A stretch of DNA of 64,000 bases, from assembly GCA_002309635.1 (NCBI GenBank), contig DBXO01000010.1, positions 11,961 to 75,960 on the forward strand, written 5' to 3'. The notes under the pieces are model-generated. The model worked only from the letters and a program-made list of their open reading frames with translations. It did no database searches and was not told where the DNA came from. Both the position numbers and the translations under genes were made by a program. The DNA comes from Ruminococcus flavefaciens (lineage in GTDB: Bacteria > Bacillota > Clostridia > Oscillospirales > Ruminococcaceae). This document shows, piece by piece, positions 24,679-32,230 of the stretch (within the stretch, counting starts at the first letter, position 1; each line of letters starts with the position of its first letter).

Positions 24679-24758
24679 GATTTTGCAAAGCAAACTTGTC
24701 AGATTTGTGTGAATGCACAATTTGTGACCAGTAAAACAATGCTGATTGCACAAAATGC

Positions 24759-24785
24759 GTAGGAGCGGCATTCCGCCGCTCCTAC
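24759..24785. repeat. Perfect inverted repeat, REP-like
   Basis: Arms of 11 bp, GTAGGAGCGGC and GCCGCTCCTAC, with loop ATTCC and no T tract. It sits between an operon promoter and a terminator and looks like a small interspersed palindrome rather than a terminator. Confidence 0.6.
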
Positions 24786-24791
24786 AGATAC

Positions 24792-24822
24792 AAAAAGGCA
24801 CTGGTGATCATCACAGTGCCTT
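24792..24822 (-). terminator. Terminator of the cellobiose phosphorylase gene
   Basis: Minus strand: AAGGCACTG / CAGTGCCTT, followed by TTTTG. Confidence 0.85.
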
Positions 24823-24837
24823 AATTACGCATTAAAT

Positions 24838-27255
24838 TCAGCCCATAACTACCTTTATCTCGTTTACAGCTGCCAGCTTGTCAGCAGGAACATAATTGCC
24901 TGCAAGCTTCTCGCCGTTGAGTGTGAGCTCCTTGACGCCGCTCTGAACGTGTGCGGAGTTGTCGATAGTGATGCTGAGCTTCTTGCCGCGGAAGTTCTTC
25001 TCGATCCTGAAGCCGTCCCACTTGGCAGGGATAGAAGGAGCGATAGCAAGTCCGCCCAGGTCGGGACGCATGCCGCAGATACCTTCAACGCAGCCTACCA
25101 TGACTGTTGAAGCTGTACCTGTGAGCCAGTGAACGTGTGAACGTCCCTCATACGGAGAAGCCTTCGACTCGGTGAACTGTCCGTGTACGTATGGCTCCAT
25201 AACACGTATCTCAGCCTTGTCGTTCATAGCGGCAGGCGAGCTCTCGAGGAAGTACTCGAATGCGCGGTCGCCGTGACCGAGAAGAGCCTCGGCAAGTATG
25301 AGCCAGCCCTGAGACTGGGAGAAGATACCGCCGTTTTCCTTTGTGTCAAGGTTGAATACCTGCATGAGAGCGCCCTTGAAGTGATGATACTTGTAAGGCG
25401 GTTCGAGGAGCTTTGCTCCGTAAGGTGTATTGAGTATATCGTGAACGCTGTTCATAGCCTTTTCAGCCTGTTCATCAGAAGCAAAGCGTGAGATAACGCT
25501 CCAGCTCTGAGGATTGAGCCACATATTTGCCTCGGGGTCCTTCTTTGCGCCGACGATAATGCCGTTGTCACGGATACCGCGGATAAATCTGTCCTCGTCC
25601 CAGCACTTTTCAAGTGCGTCGCCCAGCTTCTTCTGAGCGCCGTCGAGGTATGCGATGTAGTCTGTATCGTTCCTGTCCTTAGCCATGTCGCGCATAACGT
25701 TCATAGCATAGTACAGCTGGAATGCAACGAATGTGGATTCGCCCTGTGCTCCGAGACGGAGACAGTCGTTCCAGTCAGCGTGGAGACCTGCGGGCATGTC
25801 GTGACTGCCGAGACGCTCCATGGAGAAGCGGATAGCGTTCTTGAGGTGATCGTAGACTGTTGCCTTTCCGCCGCCCTCCTCTGCGTAGGTGATAACTTCG
25901 TCGAGGAAGCCCTTGTTTCCGCTCTCACCGAGGTACTTTACTATAGTCGGGAAGAGCCACAGTGCATCGTCTGCACGGTATGAGGGGTGACCTGTCTCCT
26001 TGGCATAAACGCTGTGCTCGTCATTTTCGTCGGGACAGGTCTCGTGACCTGCGTTGTGATCGAACTTGACAAGAGGGAGACCGCCGCCGTTGCTTACCTG
26101 AGCGGAGAGCATGAAGCGTATCTTCTCTGCTGCCATTTCGGGGTCAAGGTGAATGATACCCTGAATATCCTGAACCGTATCGCGGTAGCCGTAGCCGTTT
26201 CTTAGTCCGCAGTATACGAATGAGGCTGCTCTTGACCATATGAATGTGATGAAGCACTGGTATGCGTTCCATACGTTTATCATGTTGTTGAACTCGGGTG
26301 AGGGAGTCTCCACCCTGAAGTTTGAGAGCTGTCCGTGCCAGTAGTCCTTGAGCTGCTTTACCTCAGCGTCTACCTTTCCTGCTGTCCTGTACTCGTCGAG
26401 TATGGCAGCAGCCTCGGGATCCTTGCGCTCGCCGAGGACGAAGATGAACTCCTTTGTCTCACCGGGGGCGAGGGTGATATCGCTCTGGAGAGCGCCGCAG
26501 GAGTTGGAGTTATAGTTCATAACACCGCTGCATCTGCCGTTCTCGACAGCGACAGGGTTCGAGAATGTTCTGTACGGACCGATGAAGTCGCTGAGACTTC
26601 CGCAGCAGCCGGTAACAGGCTGGCCTACCATGCCGAAGAAGCGTTCCTGACCGTTGTAGCCGTTCTCGTCGAAGCCGGTATTCTCGTTCATGTGCTGTAG
26701 TATGCGATTGCCGCCTTCAAAGCTTGTGCGTGTGATGAACAGGGTGTACTGGAGATTGACCTGATCCTGCTCGTAGTTGGGCTCGTTTGTGAACTCTATG
26801 AAGCCGAATACAGAGAGCTTTCTCTCCTTTGAGGAGTTGTTTGTGACCTTTGCTCTCCATACCTCATAGGTCTTGCCGTAGGGAACGTAATATGTGGTCT
26901 CGGACCTGATATCTGCGTATTCGGCGGATATAACCGTATAAGCGGTACCGTGGCGGCATTCGCTCTTATATTTGTCAAGGGGCTTGCCTACAGGCTGCCA
27001 TGAAGCCGACCAGTAATCGGCGGTATCGTTGTCTCTTATATAAATATAGCGGCCCGGGAGCGCCATATCGGAATTGAAGCGGAAACGTGAAAGTCTTCCG
27101 TTTGCGCCTGACTTAACGAAGCTGTAGCCTGCTGCGTTGTTTGAAATCATAGCGCCGTACTCAGGGTCTCCGAGGTAGTTTGCCCATGGTGCCGGGGTCG
27201 CGGGGTTAGTGATGACGTATTCTTTGTTTTCAAGATCAAAGTGTCCGTACTGCAT
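24838..27255 (-). CDS. cbpA: Cellobiose phosphorylase, GH94
   Basis: This 805-residue cytosolic enzyme splits cellobiose with phosphate into glucose-1-phosphate and glucose, saving ATP during cellulose use. The start at 27255 (MQYGHFDLENKEYVITNP) is taken because AAGGAGAA stands just before it; the longer frame from 27387 begins before the promoter -10. The N-terminal beta-sandwich carries TPAPWANYLG and the (alpha/alpha)6 barrel has RNGYGYRDTVQDIQG. HADWNDCLRLG contains the catalytic Asp of the family's DWND motif. GRSHVHWLTGTAS marks the phosphate-binding side. The length fits cellobiose phosphorylase rather than the longer cellodextrin phosphorylase. No signal peptide is visible, and there is no sugar transporter in the window. 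Confidence 0.93.
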   Translation of the reverse strand: MQYGHFDLENKEYVITNPATPAPWANYLGDPEYGAMISNNAAGYSFVKSGANGRLSRFRFNSDMALPGRYIYIRDNDTADYWSASWQPVGKPLDKYKSECRHGTAYTVISAEYADIRSETTYYVPYGKTYEVWRAKVTNNSSKERKLSVFGFIEFTNEPNYEQDQVNLQYTLFITRTSFEGGNRILQHMNENTGFDENGYNGQERFFGMVGQPVTGCCGSLSDFIGPYRTFSNPVAVENGRCSGVMNYNSNSCGALQSDITLAPGETKEFIFVLGERKDPEAAAILDEYRTAGKVDAEVKQLKDYWHGQLSNFRVETPSPEFNNMINVWNAYQCFITFIWSRAASFVYCGLRNGYGYRDTVQDIQGIIHLDPEMAAEKIRFMLSAQVSNGGGLPLVKFDHNAGHETCPDENDEHSVYAKETGHPSYRADDALWLFPTIVKYLGESGNKGFLDEVITYAEEGGGKATVYDHLKNAIRFSMERLGSHDMPAGLHADWNDCLRLGAQGESTFVAFQLYYAMNVMRDMAKDRNDTDYIAYLDGAQKKLGDALEKCWDEDRFIRGIRDNGIIVGAKKDPEANMWLNPQSWSVISRFASDEQAEKAMNSVHDILNTPYGAKLLEPPYKYHHFKGALMQVFNLDTKENGGIFSQSQGWLILAEALLGHGDRAFEYFLESSPAAMNDKAEIRVMEPYVHGQFTESKASPYEGRSHVHWLTGTASTVMVGCVEGICGMRPDLGGLAIAPSIPAKWDGFRIEKNFRGKKLSITIDNSAHVQSGVKELTLNGEKLAGNYVPADKLAAVNEIKVVMG

Positions 27256-27322
27256 AAAACCATTCTCCTTATCATTGCTGCCGTCGGACAGTGCTATCCT
27301 CGGGACAGGAAATATCATTCTA

Positions 27323-27352
27323 ATTATATCATATACGACTGTTATTTGACAA
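27323..27352 (-). promoter_or_regulatory. Promoter of cellobiose phosphorylase
   Basis: Minus strand: TTGTCA (27347-27352), 18-bp spacer, TATAAT (27323-27328), about 65 bp before the start. The DNA on to about 27460 shows nothing else I can identify. Confidence 0.65.
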
Positions 27353-27566
27353 GGGGGTAAAGATGAACAAATTGTGAATAACAGCAAGAATAGAGCATTT
27401 TTCTATTACAATTTGTAATATCGAGCTGTGAATTTGCTTTTTGTTAATAAAATGCAGGCGATGTTTATACTTTCCGTTTTAGCCTTAACGATATACCTCC
27501 CTGTATGCAAGCTGAGCAGCCCTCCACCAACGCAGGCACATAAGATGCCCCGAAAAGTTTGATTTT

Positions 27567-27950
27567 ATGGGCTTTTCTGTTACCCTCCACATTGCAAGTT
27601 TTAGGAGTTTTGTCATCGCCCGTGAAGTGCAGATACCAATCGAAGGAGTCCTGATTCACCACTTTTTTTCAACAGATGCTTCGACAACTGCCTCGGGAAT
27701 ATCATCATCGGAGTCAAAATTCGTGTACCGTTCGAGAGCATATCTCAGCAGAGTTGAGGTGTATAAAGATATGGACGAAAAACCCGGGCTTACTTCCACA
27801 GATAATGATTATTTTGCAAAAAGGTGTGACTATATGGATAGTCATGATGCCGATGTAAGCTGCAATATAGACTTCAAGACCGAAGAGCTTTACGGCAGAG
27901 GTGCAGGCATATCGTCTCCGCAGCTGGGGATAACATTTTATTTTGACTGA
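27567..27950 (+). CDS. Doubtful ORF, perhaps a gene remnant
   Basis: A 127-codon frame ends 10 bp before a clear terminator, which suggests that something real was transcribed here. The start has no good RBS. The first 35 codons overlap an opposite-strand frame (27465-27662), and both look like translations of one non-coding repeat. From about residue 50 the sequence becomes protein-like (VYKDMDEKPGLTSTDNDYF, ELYGRGAGISSPQLGITFYFD). I cannot assign a family. It may be the 3' end of a decayed gene joined to unrelated DNA. Confidence 0.35.
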   Translation: MGFSVTLHIASFRSFVIAREVQIPIEGVLIHHFFSTDASTTASGISSSESKFVYRSRAYLSRVEVYKDMDEKPGLTSTDNDYFAKRCDYMDSHDADVSCNIDFKTEELYGRGAGISSPQLGITFYFD

Positions 27951-27960
27951 TACACAGGAA

Positions 27961-27990
27961 ACAGGCGGCTTTTACAGCCGCCTGTATTCT
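27961..27990 (+). terminator. Intrinsic terminator
   Basis: ACAGGCGGCT (27961-27970) pairs with AGCCGCCTGT (27975-27984), followed by ATTCTTTATC. Confidence 0.8.
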
Positions 27991-28006
27991 TTATCTATCA
28001 AAAGTT

Positions 28007-28088
28007 ACATATGTCATTCATGTAATTACAAATGTCACTGCGAAAGTGACAAACGTCATCTTTTCAAAAATGATTTTCCGAGTATAAT
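28007..28088 (+). promoter_or_regulatory. Promoter with three direct repeats at 21-bp period (LytTR-like)
   Basis: ACATATGTCA (28007), ACAAATGTCA (28028) and ACAAACGTCA (28049) start exactly 21 bp apart, on the same face of the helix. The third ends 24 bp before TATAAT (28083-28088) and so covers the position of the -35, which is otherwise poor (CTTTTC). LytTR regulators such as AgrA and ComE bind pairs of about 9-bp direct repeats at this spacing and activate promoters with weak -35 boxes. That class is therefore the best guess, but no LytTR gene is in the window. A palindrome GTTGCGCAAC (28100-28109) lies just after the start site. Confidence 0.65.
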
Positions 28089-28253
28089 AAAAGCATAGGG
28101 TTGCGCAACACTTGAATATCAAACAAGAGCATATCAAAACGAACGAAACGAACATCAACTTTTAAACCAAAGGAACAAAATGCGAGGAACAAACATCAAA
28201 ACCGAAAATCAATAAGGGTGAAAAAACAATTTTATTTGTAAAGGAGAATCATT

Positions 28254-28697
28254 ATGAAAGCTAATTTTAAGAAGACTTTTACCGCGATCACAGCGACAAT
28301 GATGTGTGCAGCAGCTATGGCATGCACAGCAACAGCAAATGCAGAGACGAACCGTATGCAGAAATATGATCCGTCAGCCGATGCGAAGACGTTCATGCAG
28401 GCATATAAGCCCGAAGTATCTTTTGATCTCGGCGAGGCTAATGTGGTAAGAGGCACAACGCCTGCGGCTCAGCAGTATATGAAGCCGGTAACAGAGATTA
28501 CCAGAATTACAAGGCTGACCATACACACATATAATACAAAGCTCACAAGGAGAACGCTTGAGACCAAGGTGCCTATTACATTTATAAATCCGGCTACCGA
28601 TCCCATAGGTCCGGAGTACATGCCCGATGAGCGCTACTACACAGGCGTTTTCGTAAACACCACAAAGACCGAAGTCAATATGAACTTCAAGGGCTGA
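28254..28697 (+). CDS. Small secreted protein, first of a paralogous pair
   Basis: The 147-residue protein has a signal peptide (MKANFKKTFTAITATMMCAA, cleaved after about ANA at residue 30) and a mature part of about 117 residues. I do not recognise it. The mature part is rich in Thr, Pro and Lys, with KPVTEITRITRLTIHTYNTK and ETKVPITFINPATDPIGPEY, and has no Cys. It has a leader of about 160 bases with A-rich sequence and little structure, and the RBS AAAGGAGAA. Signal peptide and RBS region are copied in the next gene, 22 bp downstream, showing duplication with diverged mature parts. It is likely under the 21-bp-repeat promoter. Confidence 0.75.
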   Translation: MKANFKKTFTAITATMMCAAAMACTATANAETNRMQKYDPSADAKTFMQAYKPEVSFDLGEANVVRGTTPAAQQYMKPVTEITRITRLTIHTYNTKLTRRTLETKVPITFINPATDPIGPEYMPDERYYTGVFVNTTKTEVNMNFKG

Positions 28698-28719
28698 TAT
28701 AAAGGAAAGGAGAATTGTT

Positions 28720-29490
28720 ATGAAAGCTAATTTCAGGAAGATATTCACAGCAGCAGCGGCAGCAGTTATGTGTGCAGTTCCAATGGCAAATTCGCTTACG
28801 GCAAGTGCGGCGAGCGAGTATATCGCTCTTGACAGGAGTATAAAGAATGAGCTCAGAAGGGCTGATCTTACAAAGCTTGATACTGCAAGCATAAAGGCAG
28901 ATATAGGCACACTGGATATTGACGCAAGGATACCGATCGATCCGGATAACCCGACTATCCCGAGACTCCCCGAGATCAGAGTTATAAATATCAAGGAGCC
29001 CAATATCATAGAGATCAAGAAGCAGCTGCCTCAGGCTCAGCTCAGGCCGGCAATAAAGCTTTTACAGGCCTCTAAGGTAGTGGAGCAGATAGCAAAATAT
29101 ACATACTATGACTCCAATAACAGGCTTATGACCGTTATAGTAGGATATACCACGGACGGAGAATATATTGCCGAGTACTTCACTTCTTATATTAAGATCA
29201 ACAATGTATGGAAGGGCATACTCCAGAGCAGAACAAAGCTGGGCGACCCTGCTTACAATACATCGCTGGTTACAAGAGTGACAAAGACCGAGTATTACCT
29301 TGACTACAGCTACAGATTAAGAAAGGAAATAACCGGCTTCACAAAGAACGGCAACAGAATAGTTGAGAACTGGCGGTTCTCCGATGTAACGGGCAAGTGG
29401 GAGCTTATCAGCAGAAAGATAACACCTCCGATCGTATTGCGCCCTCTGAATGAGGCTGTTTTGGCAGACAAAGTATTTTTGGCAGAGTGA
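28720..29490 (+). CDS. Secreted protein, second of the paralogous pair
   Basis: The 256-residue protein has the signal peptide MKANFRKIFTAAAAAVMCAV, nearly the same as its neighbour's. The mature part starts after about ASA (residue 30). The first half has charged and Pro/Ile-rich stretches (IDARIPIDPDNPTIPRLPEI). The second half looks beta-rich with repeated Tyr (YTYYDSNNRLMTVIVGYTTD, TEYYLDYSYRLRKEITGF). It has no Cys, no LPxTG and no dockerin, so it is probably released or loosely attached. No family is recognised. RBS AAAGGAGAA. It is co-transcribed with the preceding gene. Confidence 0.78.
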   Translation: MKANFRKIFTAAAAAVMCAVPMANSLTASAASEYIALDRSIKNELRRADLTKLDTASIKADIGTLDIDARIPIDPDNPTIPRLPEIRVINIKEPNIIEIKKQLPQAQLRPAIKLLQASKVVEQIAKYTYYDSNNRLMTVIVGYTTDGEYIAEYFTSYIKINNVWKGILQSRTKLGDPAYNTSLVTRVTKTEYYLDYSYRLRKEITGFTKNGNRIVENWRFSDVTGKWELISRKITPPIVLRPLNEAVLADKVFLAE

Positions 29491-29562
29491 TATGACACGG
29501 GCCCGGTAAAGTATATAAAAGGATAATGATGATAGAGAAAAAAAGGGATTTTATAATAGATG

Positions 29563-29604
29563 AAAGCTCCTCTGAAGCCGCCGCATGGCATTCGGAGGAG
29601 CTTT
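29563..29604. repeat. Inverted repeat after the secreted-protein operon
   Basis: AAAGCTCCTC..TTCGGAGGAGCTTT with an inner GCC/GGC. There is no good T tract, so it is a weak terminator or an mRNA 3' stabiliser. Confidence 0.5.
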
Positions 29605-29693
29605 AGGCGTTTGTGTCTGACCGCCTGCCGAAGTTCATTTTATGCTTTGCAGGAAAAATCTTCTGATTTTTAAAAAAAAATTCCGAAAAACAC

Positions 29694-29722
29694 TTGATTT
29701 TTGCGAAAAACCGTGGTATAAT
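29694..29722 (+). promoter_or_regulatory. Promoter of the rimP-infB-ribF operon
   Basis: TTGATT (29694-29699), 17-bp spacer ending TGG, TATAAT (29717-29722). Just inside the transcript is a hairpin AAAGACCGG/CCGGTCTTT (29745-29769). Confidence 0.82.
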
Positions 29723-29835
29723 ACTTTATGATGATAGTAAACCCAAAGACCGGAACCCTTCCGGTCTTTAGTATTTATATCGCTACTATTATTTTCAGAG
29801 AAAGGAGATACCCGATAAATCGGGAAGAACTGCCT

Positions 29836-30309
29836 ATGAAATTCAAAAAATTCGGCGGTACGGAACAAAAGGTATACGACCTTATCAAGCCTATAACCGA
29901 TGAGCTGGGCTACTACCTGTGGGACGTCTGCTATGAAAAGGAAGGCGCCATGTGGTACCTGCGCGTGTTCATCGATCAGGACGAGGGAATAACTATTGCG
30001 GACTGTGAACGTGCAAACGCTCCCATAAGCGATATCCTCGACGAAAAGGACCCCATTTCCCAGAGCTATATGCTGGAGGTCGGTTCGGCGGGACTTGAAC
30101 GCGAGCTCGTCAAGGAGGAGCACTTCGAGGTCTGTCAGGGAGATACCGTAAGGGTACACTTCATAAGAGCCGTAGACGGGGAGAAAGAAATAGTCGCTCA
30201 GCTCGTGGGCGCGGACAGAGAGGGCGTAACAGTTGCTCTCGACAGCGGTGAGGAAAGAAAGTTCCCGCTGGCGGATATAGCTTTCGTAAAGCTGTATCTT
30301 GATTTCTGA
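29836..30309 (+). CDS. rimP: Ribosome maturation factor RimP
   Basis: RimP assists 30S subunit assembly. The 157-residue product from the ATG at 29836 (MKFKKFGGTEQKVYDLIKPI) has the family core YLRVFIDQDEGITIADCERA, ISQSYMLEVGSAGLEREL, and a C-terminal Sm-like part ending ADIAFVKLYLDF. The best Shine-Dalgarno, AAAGGAG at 29801-29807, is 28 bases upstream of the ATG, with a hairpin CCCGA-TAAA-TCGGG (29811-29824) between them. Folding would bring the two closer. No other start codon of standard type lies in that interval in frame. It leads the translation operon. Confidence 0.93.
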   Translation: MKFKKFGGTEQKVYDLIKPITDELGYYLWDVCYEKEGAMWYLRVFIDQDEGITIADCERANAPISDILDEKDPISQSYMLEVGSAGLERELVKEEHFEVCQGDTVRVHFIRAVDGEKEIVAQLVGADREGVTVALDSGEERKFPLADIAFVKLYLDF

Positions 30310-30353
30310 AATGCAAAAAAACAAAATAAAATATATTGGAGGAATTTACAGAC

Positions 30354-31571
30354 ATGAACATGAATAAGGACTTTTTCAGGGCGCTCGAGGCTCTCGGTGA
30401 AGAAAACAGCGTGGAGACAGATCTTCTCATCGAAAAAGTAAAGTCGGCTATGCTCAAGGCGGCAAGAAGAGCTTATCCGCACAGTGAGGAGAGGATCACA
30501 GTCGAGATCGATCCGAAAACGAAAAAGTTTGAAATGTACATCAGACAGGATATCATCGACGATGAGCCTATCGACGAGAACGAGGTAAATATCGACGTCG
30601 CAAGGACTATGGACCCCAACGCTATGGTGGGCGGCACCATTATGAAGGAGCTTGATATCTCCAAGCTGGGCAGAATGGCAGCTCTCTCCGCAAAGCAGTC
30701 CATAAAGGGCGACCTCAGGGAGATCAACCGCGAGCAGATGCTCAGCAAGTTCGAGCAGAAGGAGCATGAATGTATCACCGCCAAGGTATCTCAGGTAGAA
30801 CCGGGCAGAGGTACGGTAACTGTCGTATACGACGGAACAGAGCTCTACCTCTTCCGCAACGAGCAGATACCCGGCGAGAACCTGGAAGAGGGCAAAATGG
30901 TAAAGGTATACATCACAGGCATCATCGGTAAGAACAAGAAGCCTGTAGTAAAGATCTCACGTACTCACAAGGACCTTGTGAAGAGACTCTTCGAGCAGGA
31001 GGTCCCCGAGATATACGACGGAACGGTCGAGGTAAAGTCTATCTCCCGTGAAGCAGGCTCAAGAACAAAGATCGCCGTATGGTCAAAGGACGAGAATGTT
31101 GACGCGGTAGGCGCATGTATCGGTCCCAAGCGTTCGAGAATCACCGCTGTTGTCAACGAGCTCAGCGGCGAAAAGATCGACATAATCCCCTGGAGCGAGG
31201 TGCCTGAGGAATTCATCGCAAGAGCTCTTGCTCCCGCAGAGGTGCTCAAGACGGTCATCACTTCCATGGAGGAAAAGACCTGTACCGTTATCGTTCCCAA
31301 CAATCAGCTTTCCCTTGCAATCGGCAACAAGGGTCAGAACGCAAAGCTTGCTGCAAAGCTCACAGGCTTCAAGATCGACATCAAGCCTCAGTTCGACACT
31401 GTTACCAACGAGGAAGCGCCCGAGCTCAGCCCCGATTTTGTAGCTCCCGTATTTGAAGCTGCGCCGCCCGAGGAAGAAAGCGCGGAGGCTGCCGCAGAAG
31501 CTGACGGGACCGACGATACAGCTCCCGCAGAGGCAGAGGAGAGCACAGAAGCTCCCGCTGACGAGGAATAA
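30354..31571 (+). CDS. nusA: Transcription termination/antitermination factor NusA
   Basis: NusA binds RNA polymerase and nascent RNA and modulates pausing and termination. The 405-residue protein has the N-terminal polymerase-binding domain (about 1-125), an S1 domain, then KH1 (VGACIGPKRSRITAVVNEL) and KH2 (LAIGNKGQNAKLAAKLTG). An acidic Ala/Glu tail follows (about 350-405). I place the start at ATG 30354, 10 bases after GGAGGA; a TTG at 30336 would overlap that site. The acidic tail is longer than in many Firmicutes. Confidence 0.96.
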   Translation: MNMNKDFFRALEALGEENSVETDLLIEKVKSAMLKAARRAYPHSEERITVEIDPKTKKFEMYIRQDIIDDEPIDENEVNIDVARTMDPNAMVGGTIMKELDISKLGRMAALSAKQSIKGDLREINREQMLSKFEQKEHECITAKVSQVEPGRGTVTVVYDGTELYLFRNEQIPGENLEEGKMVKVYITGIIGKNKKPVVKISRTHKDLVKRLFEQEVPEIYDGTVEVKSISREAGSRTKIAVWSKDENVDAVGACIGPKRSRITAVVNELSGEKIDIIPWSEVPEEFIARALAPAEVLKTVITSMEEKTCTVIVPNNQLSLAIGNKGQNAKLAAKLTGFKIDIKPQFDTVTNEEAPELSPDFVAPVFEAAPPEEESAEAAAEADGTDDTAPAEAEESTEAPADEE

Positions 31572-31573
31572 TT

Positions 31574-31852
31574 ATGAAGCCGAAGAAAATACCTATGAGA
31601 ATGTGTCTCGGCTGCGGCGAGATGAAGCCGAAAATGGAGCTTATCCGCGTGATAAGGTCTCCCGGGGGCGAGATAGGTCTTGATTTCAAGGGCAAGGCAG
31701 CAGGCAGAGGAGCCTATATCTGCCGCAGTACGGAATGCCTTGAAAAGGCAAGAAAGGCAAGACGGTTTGAAAAGTCATTCTCATGCAAGATAGAGGATAG
31801 CGTTTACGAGGTGATGACGGATGAGCTCGGAAAAGAACCGCAGGACGTTTAA
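31574..31852 (+). CDS. rnpM: YlxR/RnpM family RNA-binding protein
   Basis: The 92-residue cytosolic protein has the YlxR core RMCLGCGEMKPKMELIRVIR and GRGAYICRSTECLEKARKAR. The family (also called DUF448 or RnpM) has been reported to bind RNase P RNA in Firmicutes. It lies 2 bp after nusA and overlaps the next gene by 32 bp, the standard nusA-ylxR-ylxQ-infB order. Confidence 0.93.
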   Translation: MKPKKIPMRMCLGCGEMKPKMELIRVIRSPGGEIGLDFKGKAAGRGAYICRSTECLEKARKARRFEKSFSCKIEDSVYEVMTDELGKEPQDV

Positions 31853-32144
31853 TCTGCTCGGCATATGCCTGAGAGCGGGCAAGGCGGTAAAGGGCTTCGA
31901 CAGCGCTGTCGAGGCTGCAAAGAACGGAACGGCTCACTGCATACTTACAGCTGCCGACGCATCCGTGAAGACAAAAAAGGAAGCGGAATACTACTGCGGG
32001 AAATACGGCATAAAGTATTTCGACACCGAGCTGAGCAAGACCGAAATGGGAAGGCTCTGCGGCAAGGATACAGGCGTTCTGGCAGTAACGGACAAAGGCT
32101 TTTCGGACGGCTTTGAAAAAATAATATCTGAGGTATCGCATTAA
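31821..32144 (+). CDS. L7Ae/YlxQ-family ribosomal-type protein
   Basis: The 107-residue protein has the L7Ae-type fold core LLGICLRAGKAVKGFDSAVE, CILTAADAS and TGVLAVTDKGFSDGF. Such proteins bind kink-turn RNA. It starts inside the end of rnpM in another frame (32-bp overlap), which implies coupled translation. It lies between rnpM and infB, as in most Firmicutes. Confidence 0.9.
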   Translation: MSSEKNRRTFNLLGICLRAGKAVKGFDSAVEAAKNGTAHCILTAADASVKTKKEAEYYCGKYGIKYFDTELSKTEMGRLCGKDTGVLAVTDKGFSDGFEKIISEVSH

Positions 32145-32230
32145 TGCGTTGACATATATGTTTATGCGAAAATATTTCTTACACTGATGCCGCATTTAGA
32201 GCGGCAGAGATTATGGAGGTAATCAAGCCT

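Noticed and set aside
27465..27662. 65-codon minus-strand frame
   Set aside because: It has no RBS and no terminator, and overlaps a plus frame in what looks like repeat DNA.
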